A stretch of DNA of 64,000 nucleotides from Acidobacterium sp. (GCA_003166955.1 PMUI01000019.1:124001-188000), one strand, 5' to 3'; counted from the first letter of the stretch, positions 8,360 to 16,559 are shown. Numbers and translations are program-made. Notes: generated by a model from the sequence alone, not told the origin.

Positions 8360-9417
8360 GCCGGAACTGCCACCGGATCGAGCTTGCCCAGCGACACCAG
8401 CAGCTCAGCGTTCAGCAAAGCAGCGCCCGCCGCTCCGCGAATCGTGTTGTGCGACAGCACCGTGAACTTCCAGTCCAGCAGTCCACACGGCCGCAGCCGT
8501 CCCACCGTCGCTGCCATCCCCGCCCCGCGCATCCGGTCCAGCCGCGGCTGCGGCCGATCCTCCGCCGCCACAAACTCCACCGGCTGCTCCGGAGCCGTCG
8601 GCAAATCCTTCCCCTTGAGCGGCACAAACTCCGCCCACGCCGCAATCATCTCCTCGCGCGTCGCCTTCTTCCCCAGCTTGATGCTCACGCTCTCCGTGTG
8701 CCCGTCCTCCACCGCCACGCGATTGCAGTGCGCCGTCATCTTCGCCGCCAGCGGCTCCACCACCCGCCCATTCAGCCGCCCCAGCAGCTTCAGCGTCTCC
8801 GCCTCCATCTTCTCTTCTTCATTTTTGATGAACGGCACCACGTTCCCCAAAATATCCAGCGACGCCACGCCCGGATACCCCGCGCCGCTCACCGCCTGCA
8901 TCGTGCTCACGAAAATCGCTTCCACCCCAAACCGCTCCACGATCGGCTTCAGCGCCATCACCAACCCAATCGCCGAGCAGTTCGGATTCGTCACGATGTA
9001 CCCGCCCGACTCCTTCCGCCACATCTGGTTCTCCACCAGCGCCAGATGGTCCGCGTTCACCTCCGGAATCACCAGCGGCACCGACGGCTGCATGCGAAAC
9101 GCGCTCGAGTTCGTGATCACCGCGCACCCCGCGGCCGCAAACTGCGGCTCCAACTCCCGCGCAATATCCGCGTCGAGCGCCGCGAAGATCACCCGTGGCG
9201 CTCCCTCCGGCGCAGCAGGAGAAACCGGCATCGCAGCCACCCGCTCCGGCAGCGGAGTATCCAGCTTCCACCGCACGGCCTCGCCGTACAGCTTCCCACT
9301 CGACCGGTCGCTCGCCGCCAGCCACGCCACTTCAAACCACGGATGGTTCTCCAGCAACTGAATGAACCGCTGCCCGACCATCCCGGTCGCGCCCAAAATC
9401 CCAACCCTCTGCCGCAT
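8356..9417 (-). CDS. asd: Aspartate-semialdehyde dehydrogenase
   Basis: This enzyme reduces aspartyl phosphate to the semialdehyde that feeds dapA. The chosen ATG at 9417 is preceded by GAAGAAGG and leads straight into VGILGATGMVGQRF, the NADP-binding turn; a GTG 24 bases upstream is also open. The catalytic cysteine lies in VTNPNCSAIG, and the C-terminal HTESVS and LRPCGLLDWKF regions fit the archaeal/fungal-like branch. It is the first gene of asd-lysC-dapB-dapA. I see no lysine riboswitch upstream. Confidence 0.94.
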   Translation of the reverse strand: MRQRVGILGATGMVGQRFIQLLENHPWFEVAWLAASDRSSGKLYGEAVRWKLDTPLPERVAAMPVSPAAPEGAPRVIFAALDADIARELEPQFAAAGCAVITNSSAFRMQPSVPLVIPEVNADHLALVENQMWRKESGGYIVTNPNCSAIGLVMALKPIVERFGVEAIFVSTMQAVSGAGYPGVASLDILGNVVPFIKNEEEKMEAETLKLLGRLNGRVVEPLAAKMTAHCNRVAVEDGHTESVSIKLGKKATREEMIAAWAEFVPLKGKDLPTAPEQPVEFVAAEDRPQPRLDRMRGAGMAATVGRLRPCGLLDWKFTVLSHNTIRGAAGAALLNAELLVSLGKLDPVAVPA

Positions 9418-9524
9418 CGCCGTCGCCTTCTTCAGATACACGCCACCAGCCGCACCAACTCAAAAAGCGGCCTGCCCATTGGCTATGACGACAGTGTAAA
9501 TGCTGAGGCGCTCTGCTTTTGTAT

Positions 9525-9592
9525 AAGGCCACGAGTTCAGTCGTGCCGTAGAAGCCCAAAAGTAATTGGGGCTTCAGCCCCTGTGGGCGCAC
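9525..9592. repeat. REP-like double-hairpin repeat family B, copy 1
   Basis: Two inverted repeats lie in series: a CACGA...TCGTG hairpin near 9529-9546 and GGGGCTTCAGCCCC near 9569-9582. The same two-part layout recurs at 14705-14766 and 18596-18660. The remainder of 9442-9875 contains no gene I can support; only the hairpin over the next gene's ribosome-binding site (9854-9869) is notable. Confidence 0.65.
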
Positions 9593-9853
9593 ACTCGAAC
9601 CGCTGAAATCCTGCACGCCTGGCTGGCCCGGATCTCGCCTTTGAGACCCGGGAGAGCGCGAAGCGCCCGCCCTTATCCAACGCCTATCCTCAGCGGGCTC
9701 TCACTCCACTACGACTCAGCCCCGATTGGCTGGCCCGGATGCAGCACCACTTCCACTTGTGATGCCCGTCACTGACTTTTTGGTCAAGTAAGAGCCATAT
9801 CCTTGGGTAAGTACGGGGCCTACGGAAGGCCGAGTCGATCCCTGACCCACTGC

Positions 9854-9869
9854 CCTCCAGACCTGGAGG
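9854..9869 (+). promoter_or_regulatory. Hairpin that can hide the ribosome-binding site of the ankyrin gene
   Basis: CCTCCAG (9854-9860) is the exact reverse complement of CTGGAGG (9863-9869). The downstream arm contains GGAGG (9865-9869), six bases before the ATG at 9876. In RNA the pair could form a tight stem, most likely six pairs with a four-base loop, and mask the ribosome-binding site. Confidence 0.4.
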
Positions 9870-9875
9870 CGCCCA

Positions 9876-10853
9876 ATGCGTAATATTTCTTGTTGGCTGC
9901 CGCCACGCTGCCCGTCGCTGGCGCTTGAACCCAACCCCACGCGCAAGAGCCCCGTTCACATTCAGTCGCTGCTCACCACGGCCGCCCGGCCCGCTGCAAA
10001 AATCATCCTGCTGCTGTCAATTCTGTTTGCCTCGATCATTCCAGCGAGTGCGCAAAATACCGTTTCATTTGATAACCAGTCCGGCGAGCCGGCCCTAGCG
10101 AAACTGATCGGCCCGACCTCCAGCGAAATTGAAGTACCCAATGGCACAAAGCAGAGTGTCCGGGCGTCGGCTGGGAAATACTTCATCAAGGTCAGGTACG
10201 GCATTCCGGGCAAATACTACTACATGAAAGGACAGGAGTTCACAGTTGACGAGACGGCTGCAACACCATCGAAAATCACAATCACCCTCCATAAAGTAGC
10301 GAACGGAAACGACGGGAGTCCCATCACCGAGCAGGAATTTGGTGCGGGCGTTCTGGCAGAAACACAGCCCAGTGCACAAGGGGACGCGGCGTTGATGTTT
10401 GCGTCGGAGAATGACCACCTGGAGGTAGTGGGGGCACTGCTCGACGCCAAGGCCGATGTGAACGCCAAGCGGGACGACGACGTCACGGCGTTGATGATTG
10501 CGTCGGAGAATGATCACCCGGAGGTAGTGCGAGCGTTACTCGACGCTAAGGCCGATGTGAACGCCAAGCAGCACCAGAGTGCCACGGCGTTGATCATTGC
10601 GTCGCGGAAGGGTTACCTGGAGGTGGTGCGCGCGCGAAGCGGCTCCTTACCCCGCCCGCATGAATCCCACTCCCACACCCCCTCATCTTGCATAGGGAGG
10701 AACATACTTTGCCCGACTATCTTCCCCTCACCGCCGTCCACCCCGACGCCTTCGACCCCGGTACCGCGCAAACCCCAGGCTCGCTCCGCCTCGCAGCCAT
10801 CGACCACGACCACGGCATCACCACCGGCCTCTGGGGCGGAACCTTCCTCGTAA
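9876..10853 (+). CDS. Secreted ankyrin-repeat protein, truncated after about 2.5 repeats
   Basis: The N-terminus holds a long leader and then a signal peptide (IILLLSILFASIIPASAQ) near residues 43-60. A small beta-rich domain follows (EVPNGTKQSVRASAGKYF). Ankyrin repeats start near residue 168 (ALMFASENDHLEVVGALLD; ALMIASENDHPEVVRALLD) and break off in the third (ALIIASRKGYLEVVRA) near 10631. Beyond that the frame reads low-complexity Pro/Ser/Thr sequence and runs through the start of the cupin gene in another frame, so the last ~70 codons look like accidental read-through. Part of the gene was probably deleted. Confidence 0.7.
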   Translation: MRNISCWLPPRCPSLALEPNPTRKSPVHIQSLLTTAARPAAKIILLLSILFASIIPASAQNTVSFDNQSGEPALAKLIGPTSSEIEVPNGTKQSVRASAGKYFIKVRYGIPGKYYYMKGQEFTVDETAATPSKITITLHKVANGNDGSPITEQEFGAGVLAETQPSAQGDAALMFASENDHLEVVGALLDAKADVNAKRDDDVTALMIASENDHPEVVRALLDAKADVNAKQHQSATALIIASRKGYLEVVRARSGSLPRPHESHSHTPSSCIGRNILCPTIFPSPPSTPTPSTPVPRKPQARSASQPSTTTTASPPASGAEPSS

Positions 10854-11113
10854 AAGCCGGCGCGCGCACCGGCATCCACCATCACGGCAAACAGGAAACC
10901 GTTGTCTATGTTCTCGAAGGCGAGTCGCTCGTCCGCTGGGGCGAACACGGCGAAACCGAAGCCTTAGTCCGCGCCGGCGATTTCCTGCACGTCCCCGCAT
11001 GGACGCCCCACATGGAGATCAACCCCTCCCAGGAGCATCCCTTCCGCTGGATCGTAGTCCGCAGCACGCCGGATCCGATCGTCGTGAACCTACCCGACAA
11101 CTACTGGGGATGA
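10709..11113 (+). CDS. Cupin-domain protein
   Basis: The chosen TTG at 10709 follows AGGGAGGA (10694-10701) with ideal spacing, giving a 134-residue protein; an in-frame TTG at 10688 lacks such a site. It is a single small cupin barrel. Motif 1 shows the metal-binding histidines in GIHHHGKQETVVYVLEGE and motif 2 is AGDFLHVPAWTPHMEIN. Related proteins are metal-dependent oxygenases, isomerases or sugar/auxin-binding proteins, so the substrate cannot be assigned. The end of the truncated ankyrin frame overlaps its first 145 bases in a different frame. Confidence 0.85.
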   Translation: MPDYLPLTAVHPDAFDPGTAQTPGSLRLAAIDHDHGITTGLWGGTFLVKAGARTGIHHHGKQETVVYVLEGESLVRWGEHGETEALVRAGDFLHVPAWTPHMEINPSQEHPFRWIVVRSTPDPIVVNLPDNYWG

Positions 11114-11261
11114 TCGTGTGCACAAGAGTACGCGCAACGCAGAGCGGCTACCGGACCTAAGGCTTCCGAACCCTGACCCCGCACCAGCCCCGACCAGCAC
11201 TGCCATCCACTTGGACCCGCGGCGCAATCACCCCTGGATCCGCACCGCACCAAACAGCGCC

Positions 11262-11385
11262 CCGAAGGCACGCCAGGTTCACCCCACAGCAAGAAGCGTG
11301 CTCGCCCGCAGTCCCATCATCAATACGAATCCATCTGCGCTTCAGCCGAAAGTACTGCCTTCACCCATTTTGGGAAAGCCCAGCG
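11262..11385. repeat. Dispersed intergenic repeat family A, copy 2
   Basis: This is the most diverged copy. It keeps CCAGGTTCACCCCACAGCAA at about 11273-11292, then CAATACGAATCCATCTGCGC, GAAAGTACTG and CATTTTGGGAAAG in the same order as copies 1 and 3. It again lies between convergent genes, directly up to the stop of the minus-strand lipoprotein gene. 11114-11261 holds nothing else recognisable. Confidence 0.6.
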
Positions 11386-12171
11386 TCACGGCTGCGTAGT
11401 TCCCGCCCCATTCCCATAAGTGAAGTCCTGCGTCACCGTCCCCTTCGCAGGCACCGTTACCGTAGCGATCTTCTGCCCCAACTCTTCCTGATCCGCCACC
11501 AGCGTATAAGTCCCCGGCGGCAGACCCTTGATGAAATACCGCCCCGACACATCCGACACCGCGAAGAACGGATTCGCCGACACATTAATAAACGCCTGCA
11601 TCCACGGATGGTTGTTGCAGCGCACCGGCATCATCAGCTCCGGCGACTTAAACGTGCGCTCGTCCTGCGCACCGTTCGCACCATTCGCCGGAGGCTGCGA
11701 AATATCCACCGCCTGGTTTCCCGCCACCGTCGGCACCATGTGCACGTTGTGCATCGTCGGATCGCTGTTCGTGAACCGCACCGGCTGCCCCACCATCACC
11801 CCCACCACATGCGGCACATACCGGCAGCCCTTCTGGTCGATGTCCACCGGCGTGGTCGGCGCCGCATACACCCGGTTCCCCAGCCCATCCTTTATATAGA
11901 TAAAGACATTTCCGAAACCCCCGCCATTGCTCACCACATACTGCTCGCTGTATAGCGTCGGACCCAGCGTGCAAGCCGGATCCTGATTCATGTCGATCTC
12001 AATCGCCTTCGGTGGCGACTTCACATAATGAACCGTCCCCTGAATCGCACCCGCCGTCGACCAGTCAATCGTCGTGAACACCGGAGCCGAACCCGTCCCC
12101 GCGCTCTCCTTCTTGCACCCGCCCACCGCCAGCAGGATCACGCACGCCGCAACCAATCGTCCAGGTTTCAT
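11386..12171 (-). CDS. Lipoprotein with cupredoxin-like and carboxypeptidase-regulatory-like domains
   Basis: A 261-residue protein with a signal sequence and lipobox (LLAVGGC), so probably membrane-anchored and exported. Residues ~40-205 look like a plastocyanin-type fold: VRFTNSDPTMHNVH supplies one histidine, and the spaced Cys, His and Met of VRCNNHPWMQAF are in the arrangement of a blue-copper site. The C-terminus is a carboxypeptidase-D regulatory-like beta domain (VSDVSGRYFIKGLPPGTY). A role in electron transfer or copper handling is inferred only from these ligands. Confidence 0.75.
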   Translation of the reverse strand: MKPGRLVAACVILLAVGGCKKESAGTGSAPVFTTIDWSTAGAIQGTVHYVKSPPKAIEIDMNQDPACTLGPTLYSEQYVVSNGGGFGNVFIYIKDGLGNRVYAAPTTPVDIDQKGCRYVPHVVGVMVGQPVRFTNSDPTMHNVHMVPTVAGNQAVDISQPPANGANGAQDERTFKSPELMMPVRCNNHPWMQAFINVSANPFFAVSDVSGRYFIKGLPPGTYTLVADQEELGQKIATVTVPAKGTVTQDFTYGNGAGTTQP

Positions 12172-12212
12172 TGTTTTCCCCTCTGTGTCCTCTGTGCTCT
12201 CTGTAGTGAGTT

Positions 12213-13220
12213 CTACCCCAGCGCTGCAATGACCCCGTCCGCAAACGCCCGAGTCCCCGCCGACCCGCCCACATCCCGCGTCAGCGTCTTCTTCTCCACA
12301 TAAGTCTTCTCAAGCGCCGCCATCAACTTGTCCGCCGCCGCCGCCTCATTCAGATGATGCAGCATCAAAATCGCCGACTGCAGCAGCGCCGTCGGATTCG
12401 CAATATCCTTCCCCGCAATATCCGGCGCCGACCCATGCACCGCCTCAAAAATTGAAGCCTCGGCCCCGATGTTCGCGCCCGGCACCAATCCCAGCCCACC
12501 CACAAACGCCGCGCACAAATCGCTGACGATATCCCCGTACAAATTCTCCAGCAGCAGCGTGTCGTACTGGTAAGGATTCATCACCAGCTGCATACAAGTG
12601 TTATCGATAATGTGCTCGCCGTACACAATGTCCGGATACCCCTTCGACACATCGCGCGCGCACCGCAAAAACAACCCATCCGACATCTTCATGATGTTCG
12701 CTTTGTGGATCGCGTGAATCTTCCGCCGCCCATGCTTCGCCGCGTACTCAAACGCGAACTTCGCTATTCGCGTCGACGCCTTCTCCGTGATGACCTTCAG
12801 CGACTCGATCACCCCCGGCACCACCTCATGCTCCAGGCCCACATACAACCCTTCGGTGTTCTCGCGAATGATGATCAAATCCACGCCCGGATACCGCGTC
12901 TCCAGCCCCGGCAAATTTTTAATCGGACGAAAATTCGCGTACAGCTCAAACTTCTTCCGCAGCGTCACGTTGATCGACGGAAATCCCCCGCCCACCGGCG
13001 TCGTCACTGGCCCCTTCAGCGCAACCCGGTTCCGCTCGATAGACGCAACCAACTCCTTCGGGATGTACTCCCCATGCTTCTCAAACGCACCCGCACCCGC
13101 AGCGAACCGCTCCCATGAGAACTTCACACCCGTGGCTTCCAGTATCCTCACCACAGCATCGGTCACCTCCGGCCCAATGCCATCCCCCGGAATCAGCGTT
13201 ATCGTATGCGTCTTCCCCAC
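12213..13220 (-). CDS. NAD-dependent isocitrate dehydrogenase (isocitrate/isopropylmalate dehydrogenase family)
   Basis: A 335-residue decarboxylating dehydrogenase. ITLIPGDGIGPEV is the family opening; NVTLRKKFELYANFRPIK and RENTEGLYVGLEH match the NAD-IDH/homoisocitrate branch better than leuB; NLYGDIVSDL binds metal and substrate. The GTG at 13220 is preferred because AAGGAG lies just upstream (13230-13225). A GTG at 13247 is also open but would add residues encoded by a 15-bp tandem repeat. It follows nrdR on the same strand. Confidence 0.87.
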   Translation of the reverse strand: MGKTHTITLIPGDGIGPEVTDAVVRILEATGVKFSWERFAAGAGAFEKHGEYIPKELVASIERNRVALKGPVTTPVGGGFPSINVTLRKKFELYANFRPIKNLPGLETRYPGVDLIIIRENTEGLYVGLEHEVVPGVIESLKVITEKASTRIAKFAFEYAAKHGRRKIHAIHKANIMKMSDGLFLRCARDVSKGYPDIVYGEHIIDNTCMQLVMNPYQYDTLLLENLYGDIVSDLCAAFVGGLGLVPGANIGAEASIFEAVHGSAPDIAGKDIANPTALLQSAILMLHHLNEAAAADKLMAALEKTYVEKKTLTRDVGGSAGTRAFADGVIAALG

Positions 13221-13234
13221 TTCTCTCCTTAAAC

Positions 13235-13307
13235 GACCGCTTCTCACGAACGGCTTCTCGCTGACCGCTTTTTAGCTAACCGCCTTTTAGCTGACCGCTT
13301 CTTAGCT
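13235..13307. repeat. 15-bp tandem repeat array 1 between nrdR and the isocitrate dehydrogenase gene
   Basis: Almost five units with consensus GACCGCTTCTTAGCT follow each other at 13307-13293, 13292-13278, 13277-13263, 13262-13248 and 13247-13235 (last unit 13 bases). The first three units are nearly identical. The array starts five bases past the nrdR stop codon. The same unit forms a second array at 46952-47011. Confidence 0.85.
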
Positions 13308-13311
13308 GCAA

Positions 13312-13794
13312 CTAGCCCTTCCCCTTCTTCCCCTTATCCGAATGATGCGTCAACAACTGCTCCAGCTCTTCCTTAAACTCCCCCACATCCTTAAAGTCCC
13401 GATAAACACTGGCGAATCGGATATACGACACCGTGTCCAGCCCCTTCAGCCGATCCATGATCAGTTCCCCAATCTCGGCCGTCGTCCGCTCCCGCTCCGT
13501 CGACTCGGTCACGTACGTCTCCACCTCATCCACCACCTGCTCCAGTTTCACCGCCGAAACGGGTCGCTTCTGGCACGCGCGCATCAGCCCTTCCAGCACC
13601 TTCCGGCGCTCAAACTTCTCCCGCCGCCCATCCTTCTTCGCCACCATGTAGGGGATTTCGTCGATGCGCTCGTACGTCGTAAACCGGCGCCCGCACTTCT
13701 CGCACTCACGCCGCCTGCGGATCGAGTCGGCTTCCCTGCTCTCCCGCGAATCGATCACGCGGTCCTGCCCAAACCCGCAATAGGGACATTTCAT
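13312..13794 (-). CDS. nrdR: Transcriptional repressor NrdR
   Basis: A 160-residue ATP/dATP-sensing repressor of ribonucleotide reductase genes. The N-terminal zinc ribbon has [19 protein letters not shown] and [13 protein letters not shown], and the ATP-cone follows ([20 protein letters not shown]). The C-terminus ends in a Lys/Gly-rich tail (SDKGKKGKG). Length and motifs are those of the family. No ribonucleotide reductase gene is in the window, so its targets are elsewhere. It stands upstream of the isocitrate dehydrogenase gene on the same strand. Confidence 0.95.
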   Translation of the reverse strand: MKCPYCGFGQDRVIDSRESREADSIRRRRECEKCGRRFTTYERIDEIPYMVAKKDGRREKFERRKVLEGLMRACQKRPVSAVKLEQVVDEVETYVTESTERERTTAEIGELIMDRLKGLDTVSYIRFASVYRDFKDVGEFKEELEQLLTHHSDKGKKGKG

Positions 13795-13864
13795 CGCTTT
13801 CCATCGATTCTAGCAGCGCAAGTTCGGTCCATTAGCTCGCACCGATGCTCGTCTTGCCTCGTCG

Positions 13865-13905
13865 CTCCAAGCTCCAGGCTCCCAGCTCCAGGCTCCCAGC
13901 TCCCC
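13865..13905. repeat. 14-bp tandem repeat upstream of nrdR
   Basis: AGCTCCAGGCTCCC occurs twice back to back (13870-13883 and 13884-13897), flanked by partial copies on both sides. It lies in the 172-base gap between the divergent nrdR and the DUF1440-like gene. Confidence 0.7.
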
Positions 13906-13966
13906 GAGCACCATTGTCAGCCCACCCACGCAGGACTATCTTTGTCCACAACGCATCTTACCCACC

Positions 13967-14434
13967 ATGAGCACGACTAACCGCAAACGCAGCATCGCCA
14001 AAGGCGCCCTCGCCGGACTCATCGGAGGCCTCGCCGGATCCGGCGCAAAAATCATTGCCGAAAAAATCTTCCCGCCGCGCACCGAGGGCCAAACTCCACC
14101 CCCCGTCGTCCTCGCCGAAAACGTCGCCCACCGCCGCCTCCCCGAGCGCGAACGCGAGCTCGCCCTCCAGGGCATCCACTTCATCTTCGGAGCCCTCGCC
14201 GGAGCCGTCTACGGCGCGCTCGTCGAAGTCGAGCCCTCCCTCGCCGCCTGGCGCGGCGCAGCCTTCGGCATCACCCTCAACCGCATCACCCACGAATCGC
14301 TGCTGCCGAAACTCGGCCTCACCGCCCCTCCCGGACAGCAGCCCACCCAGGAGCGCATCAGCGAATGGGTCACGCACGCCGCCTACGGAGTCACTACCGA
14401 CACCGTCCGCCGTGCGGTCCGCCGCACCCTCTAG
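13967..14434 (+). CDS. YagU/DUF1440-like membrane protein
   Basis: A 155-residue protein with an N-terminal glycine-rich membrane segment (AKGALAGLIGGLAGSGAKI), a polar stretch with paired Arg/Glu residues (RRLPERERELALQ), a second hydrophobic segment (IFGALAGAVYGALVE) and a final segment ending in AAYGVTTDTVRRAVRR. This pattern of gly-rich helices and a conserved H near ITHES resembles the DUF1440/YagU family, an inner-membrane family of unclear role. Family assignment is from memory. A family-A repeat begins eight bases past its stop. Confidence 0.7.
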   Translation: MSTTNRKRSIAKGALAGLIGGLAGSGAKIIAEKIFPPRTEGQTPPPVVLAENVAHRRLPERERELALQGIHFIFGALAGAVYGALVEVEPSLAAWRGAAFGITLNRITHESLLPKLGLTAPPGQQPTQERISEWVTHAAYGVTTDTVRRAVRRTL

Positions 14435-14442
14435 TCAGCCTC

Positions 14443-14675
14443 CGACCAAGTCTCGGTCCTAAAGGGCCACGGCTTCACATCTAGCCCCCAAAAACCCACA
14501 CCCCCAATGCGGAGACGGCCAGGTTCACCCCATAGCAAGAAGCAGACTCCCCTGCGGCCCGAACGTCAATGCGAATCGATTCTGCGTTCACCCCGAAGTA
14601 CTGTGTTGCACCAATTTTGGGAAAACAGCACAGTCTCAACTCCGCCCATGCACTCTCCCGCACGCTGTCCAGCTT
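14443..14675. repeat. Dispersed intergenic repeat family A, copy 3
   Basis: It aligns over most of its length with copy 1 (1307-1530): CGACCAAGTC near 14443, GGCCAGGTTCACCCCATAGC at about 14517-14536, CGATTCTGCGTTCACC, GAAGTACTGT, TTTTGGGAAAA and a shared CTCAACTC tail. As with the others, it lies between a plus-strand and a minus-strand gene that converge. Confidence 0.75.
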
Positions 14676-14704
14676 TTCTCCGGCTCTTCGGCGCGCAGCT
14701 TTGA

Positions 14705-14766
14705 AGGGGCACGGCTTCAGGTGCCGCACAACCAGCCAAATCGTACGGACTTTAGCCCCCGCGGGA
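14705..14766. repeat. REP-like double-hairpin repeat family B, copy 2
   Basis: GGGGCACGGCTTCAGGTGCC near 14706 is the first hairpin half-pair and GGACTTTAGCCCCCGCGGG near 14747 the second, in the order and spacing of the copies at 9525 and 18596. Together with the family-A copy it fills the 362-base gap 14435-14796; no gene is seen there. Confidence 0.55.
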
Positions 14767-14796
14767 TGGTTCGCCACTTAATCAGAGGTTCTCCGG

Positions 14797-15588
14797 TCAG
14801 CGCTTGCGCAGCCGCACCGACTCCCAGCTCGCATCCGCCGCCCACCCGCCGTCCACCGACAGCGTGTGCCCGTTCACAAACCCGCTCTCCCCCTCGTCCG
14901 CCAGAAAAGCAATCGCCCGCGCAACATCGTCCGGACTCGCGAACCGCCCCATCGGCACACGCCCCGTAATGTCCGCATCGGTGTAACTCCCACCCACCTG
15001 ATCCGCGGCGTCCATCTCCGTCTTCACCCACCCCGGACAAACCGCGTTCACGCGAACGCCGCGGCCGCCCCACTCCGCCGCCAGCGTGCGCGTCAATCCA
15101 ATCAGCCCATGCTTCGACGCGTTATAAGCCGCGCGATCCGACACCGCCATCAACCCCGCAATCGAAGCAACATTAATAATCGAGCCCCGCCGCGCCTCCA
15201 GCATCCTTCTCCCAAAAGCACGCGCCATCAAAAACGGCGCCACCAAATTCACCTCCATCACCCGCCGATACTCACCCGCCGTCGTCTCCTCCGCAGCGCG
15301 AATCAGGCTGATCCCCGCATTGTTCACCAGCGCATCCACCCGTCCGTAGCGCTCGAACACCACCTCCGTAAATCGATCCACCACCTCTTCGACGCAGGCG
15401 TCTCCCACATATCCCAGCGCCTCGCCACCCCGCGTCTCGATGGCGCGAATCGTCGCCGCAGGCTCCTGCAAGTCGAGAATCGCAATCCGCCACCCGCGCT
15501 CCGCCAGCAGCTCCGCCGTCCTGCGCCCAATCCCCTGCGCCCCGCCCGTGATAACCGCAACCCGCGCCTGTCCGCTCATACTCCGCAT
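14797..15588 (-). CDS. SDR family NAD(P)-dependent oxidoreductase
   Basis: A 263-residue classical short-chain dehydrogenase. The cofactor turn is TGGAQGIGRRTAE, NNAG is at LVNNAGIS, the catalytic Ser is in INVASIAG, and YNASK provides Tyr and Lys. The C-terminal GHTLSVDGGW is typical of the 3-oxoacyl-reductase-like group. Asp in ILDLQ favours NAD(H) over NADP(H). Substrate is unknown. It is divergent from ku with only 32 bases between start codons, so the two must share a regulatory region. Confidence 0.92.
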   Translation of the reverse strand: MRSMSGQARVAVITGGAQGIGRRTAELLAERGWRIAILDLQEPAATIRAIETRGGEALGYVGDACVEEVVDRFTEVVFERYGRVDALVNNAGISLIRAAEETTAGEYRRVMEVNLVAPFLMARAFGRRMLEARRGSIINVASIAGLMAVSDRAAYNASKHGLIGLTRTLAAEWGGRGVRVNAVCPGWVKTEMDAADQVGGSYTDADITGRVPMGRFASPDDVARAIAFLADEGESGFVNGHTLSVDGGWAADASWESVRLRKR

Positions 15589-15620
15589 CGTAGTTCATAC
15601 TTGTTTTCGAAGGAGCCGCA

Positions 15621-16454
15621 ATGCCCGCACGTCCTACCTGGTCCGGATCCATTCAGATCTCCCTCGTCTCCATCGCTGTCCGCATCTTCCCCGCTACCAA
15701 TCCCGGCCGCCAGGTTGAATTCCACCTCATCGATCGCCGCACCCACCAGCGCGTGCACCACCGCAACATCGACGAATCCGGCGAAGTCGACAATGCCGAC
15801 ATCGTCAAAGGCTACGAGTACGCCCGCGACAAATACATCGAGATCGATCCCGACGAGCTCAAGTCCCTCCGCCTCCCCACCGCAACCACCATGCAGATTC
15901 AGCAGTTCGTCAAAGCGGATGACCTGCCCGCAACCATCTTCGACCGTCCGTACTTCGTCGCGCCCAAAGACGACACCCAAGCCAAAGCCCTCACCGTCAT
16001 GCGCGAAGCTCTGGAGCAGACCGCCACGCTCGGCATCGGCGAAATCGCCTTCAGCGGCCGCGAGCACCTCGTCGCCATCGGCGCGCCTCCCGATCCCAAA
16101 CAAGAGGGCCTCATGCTCTACTTACTTCGCTACGCCGAAGAGCTGCGCGACCCGAAGTCCATACTCTCCGGCGTGAAAGAGCCCTCCGTCAACGCGCAGG
16201 AACTCAACCTCGCGAAGCAGCTCATCCACGCCAGCACCTCGAAGTTCGATCTCTCCGCCTACAAGGACGACTACGAAGCCGCAGTCGCAAAACTCGTCAA
16301 CGCAAAGAGAAAAGGCAAACCCCTCCCCGAGCCAGAGCCAGCGCAGCCGCGCGCCAAAGTCGTCAACATCATGGACGCCCTCCGCAAGAGCCTCGCCACC
16401 GCCGATCATCCCGCGAAGCAAAAGAAAAGCGCAAAACGAAAAACCGCAGCATAG
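15621..16454 (+). CDS. ku: Ku protein (non-homologous end joining)
   Basis: A 277-residue homodimeric DNA-end-binding protein. The Ku core opens with WSGSIQISLVSIAVRIFPAT and shows FHLIDRRTHQRVHHRNI, GYEYARDKYIEID and a helical arm with GREHLVAIGAP and LMLYLLRYAEELR. A Lys-rich C-terminal tail (PAKQKKSAKRKTAA) is common in bacterial Ku and aids DNA binding. AAGGAG precedes the ATG. The usual partner ligase LigD is not in the window. Confidence 0.95.
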   Translation: MPARPTWSGSIQISLVSIAVRIFPATNPGRQVEFHLIDRRTHQRVHHRNIDESGEVDNADIVKGYEYARDKYIEIDPDELKSLRLPTATTMQIQQFVKADDLPATIFDRPYFVAPKDDTQAKALTVMREALEQTATLGIGEIAFSGREHLVAIGAPPDPKQEGLMLYLLRYAEELRDPKSILSGVKEPSVNAQELNLAKQLIHASTSKFDLSAYKDDYEAAVAKLVNAKRKGKPLPEPEPAQPRAKVVNIMDALRKSLATADHPAKQKKSAKRKTAA

Positions 16455-16559
16455 CTCCGCCGCGTTGCTGCGCCGCAGACCTCCGTGCTACTCTGCACTC
16501 TCCTTCGTCCCCGGGTCCGAGATCCTTCCAGAATTCCATCACCAGAATGGAGTAAGACC

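Noticed and set aside
6473-9361. Open frame of 962 codons on the plus strand opposite asd-lysC-dapB.
   Set aside because: It is antisense to well-identified genes, has Arg/Pro/Ser-rich composition with no family motif, and results from the high GC content.
9442-9524. A lysine riboswitch ahead of asd.
   Set aside because: No L-box-like conserved blocks could be found in the short upstream region.
13235-13307. 15-bp repeats as a CRISPR or protein-binding iteron array of an origin.
   Set aside because: Units adjoin without spacers, lie after stop codons at two unrelated sites, and no replication gene is near.
14481-14777. A 98-residue minus-strand gene inside the family-A and family-B repeats.
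   Set aside because: The frame is not kept in the other copies, so it is repeat DNA and not a gene.
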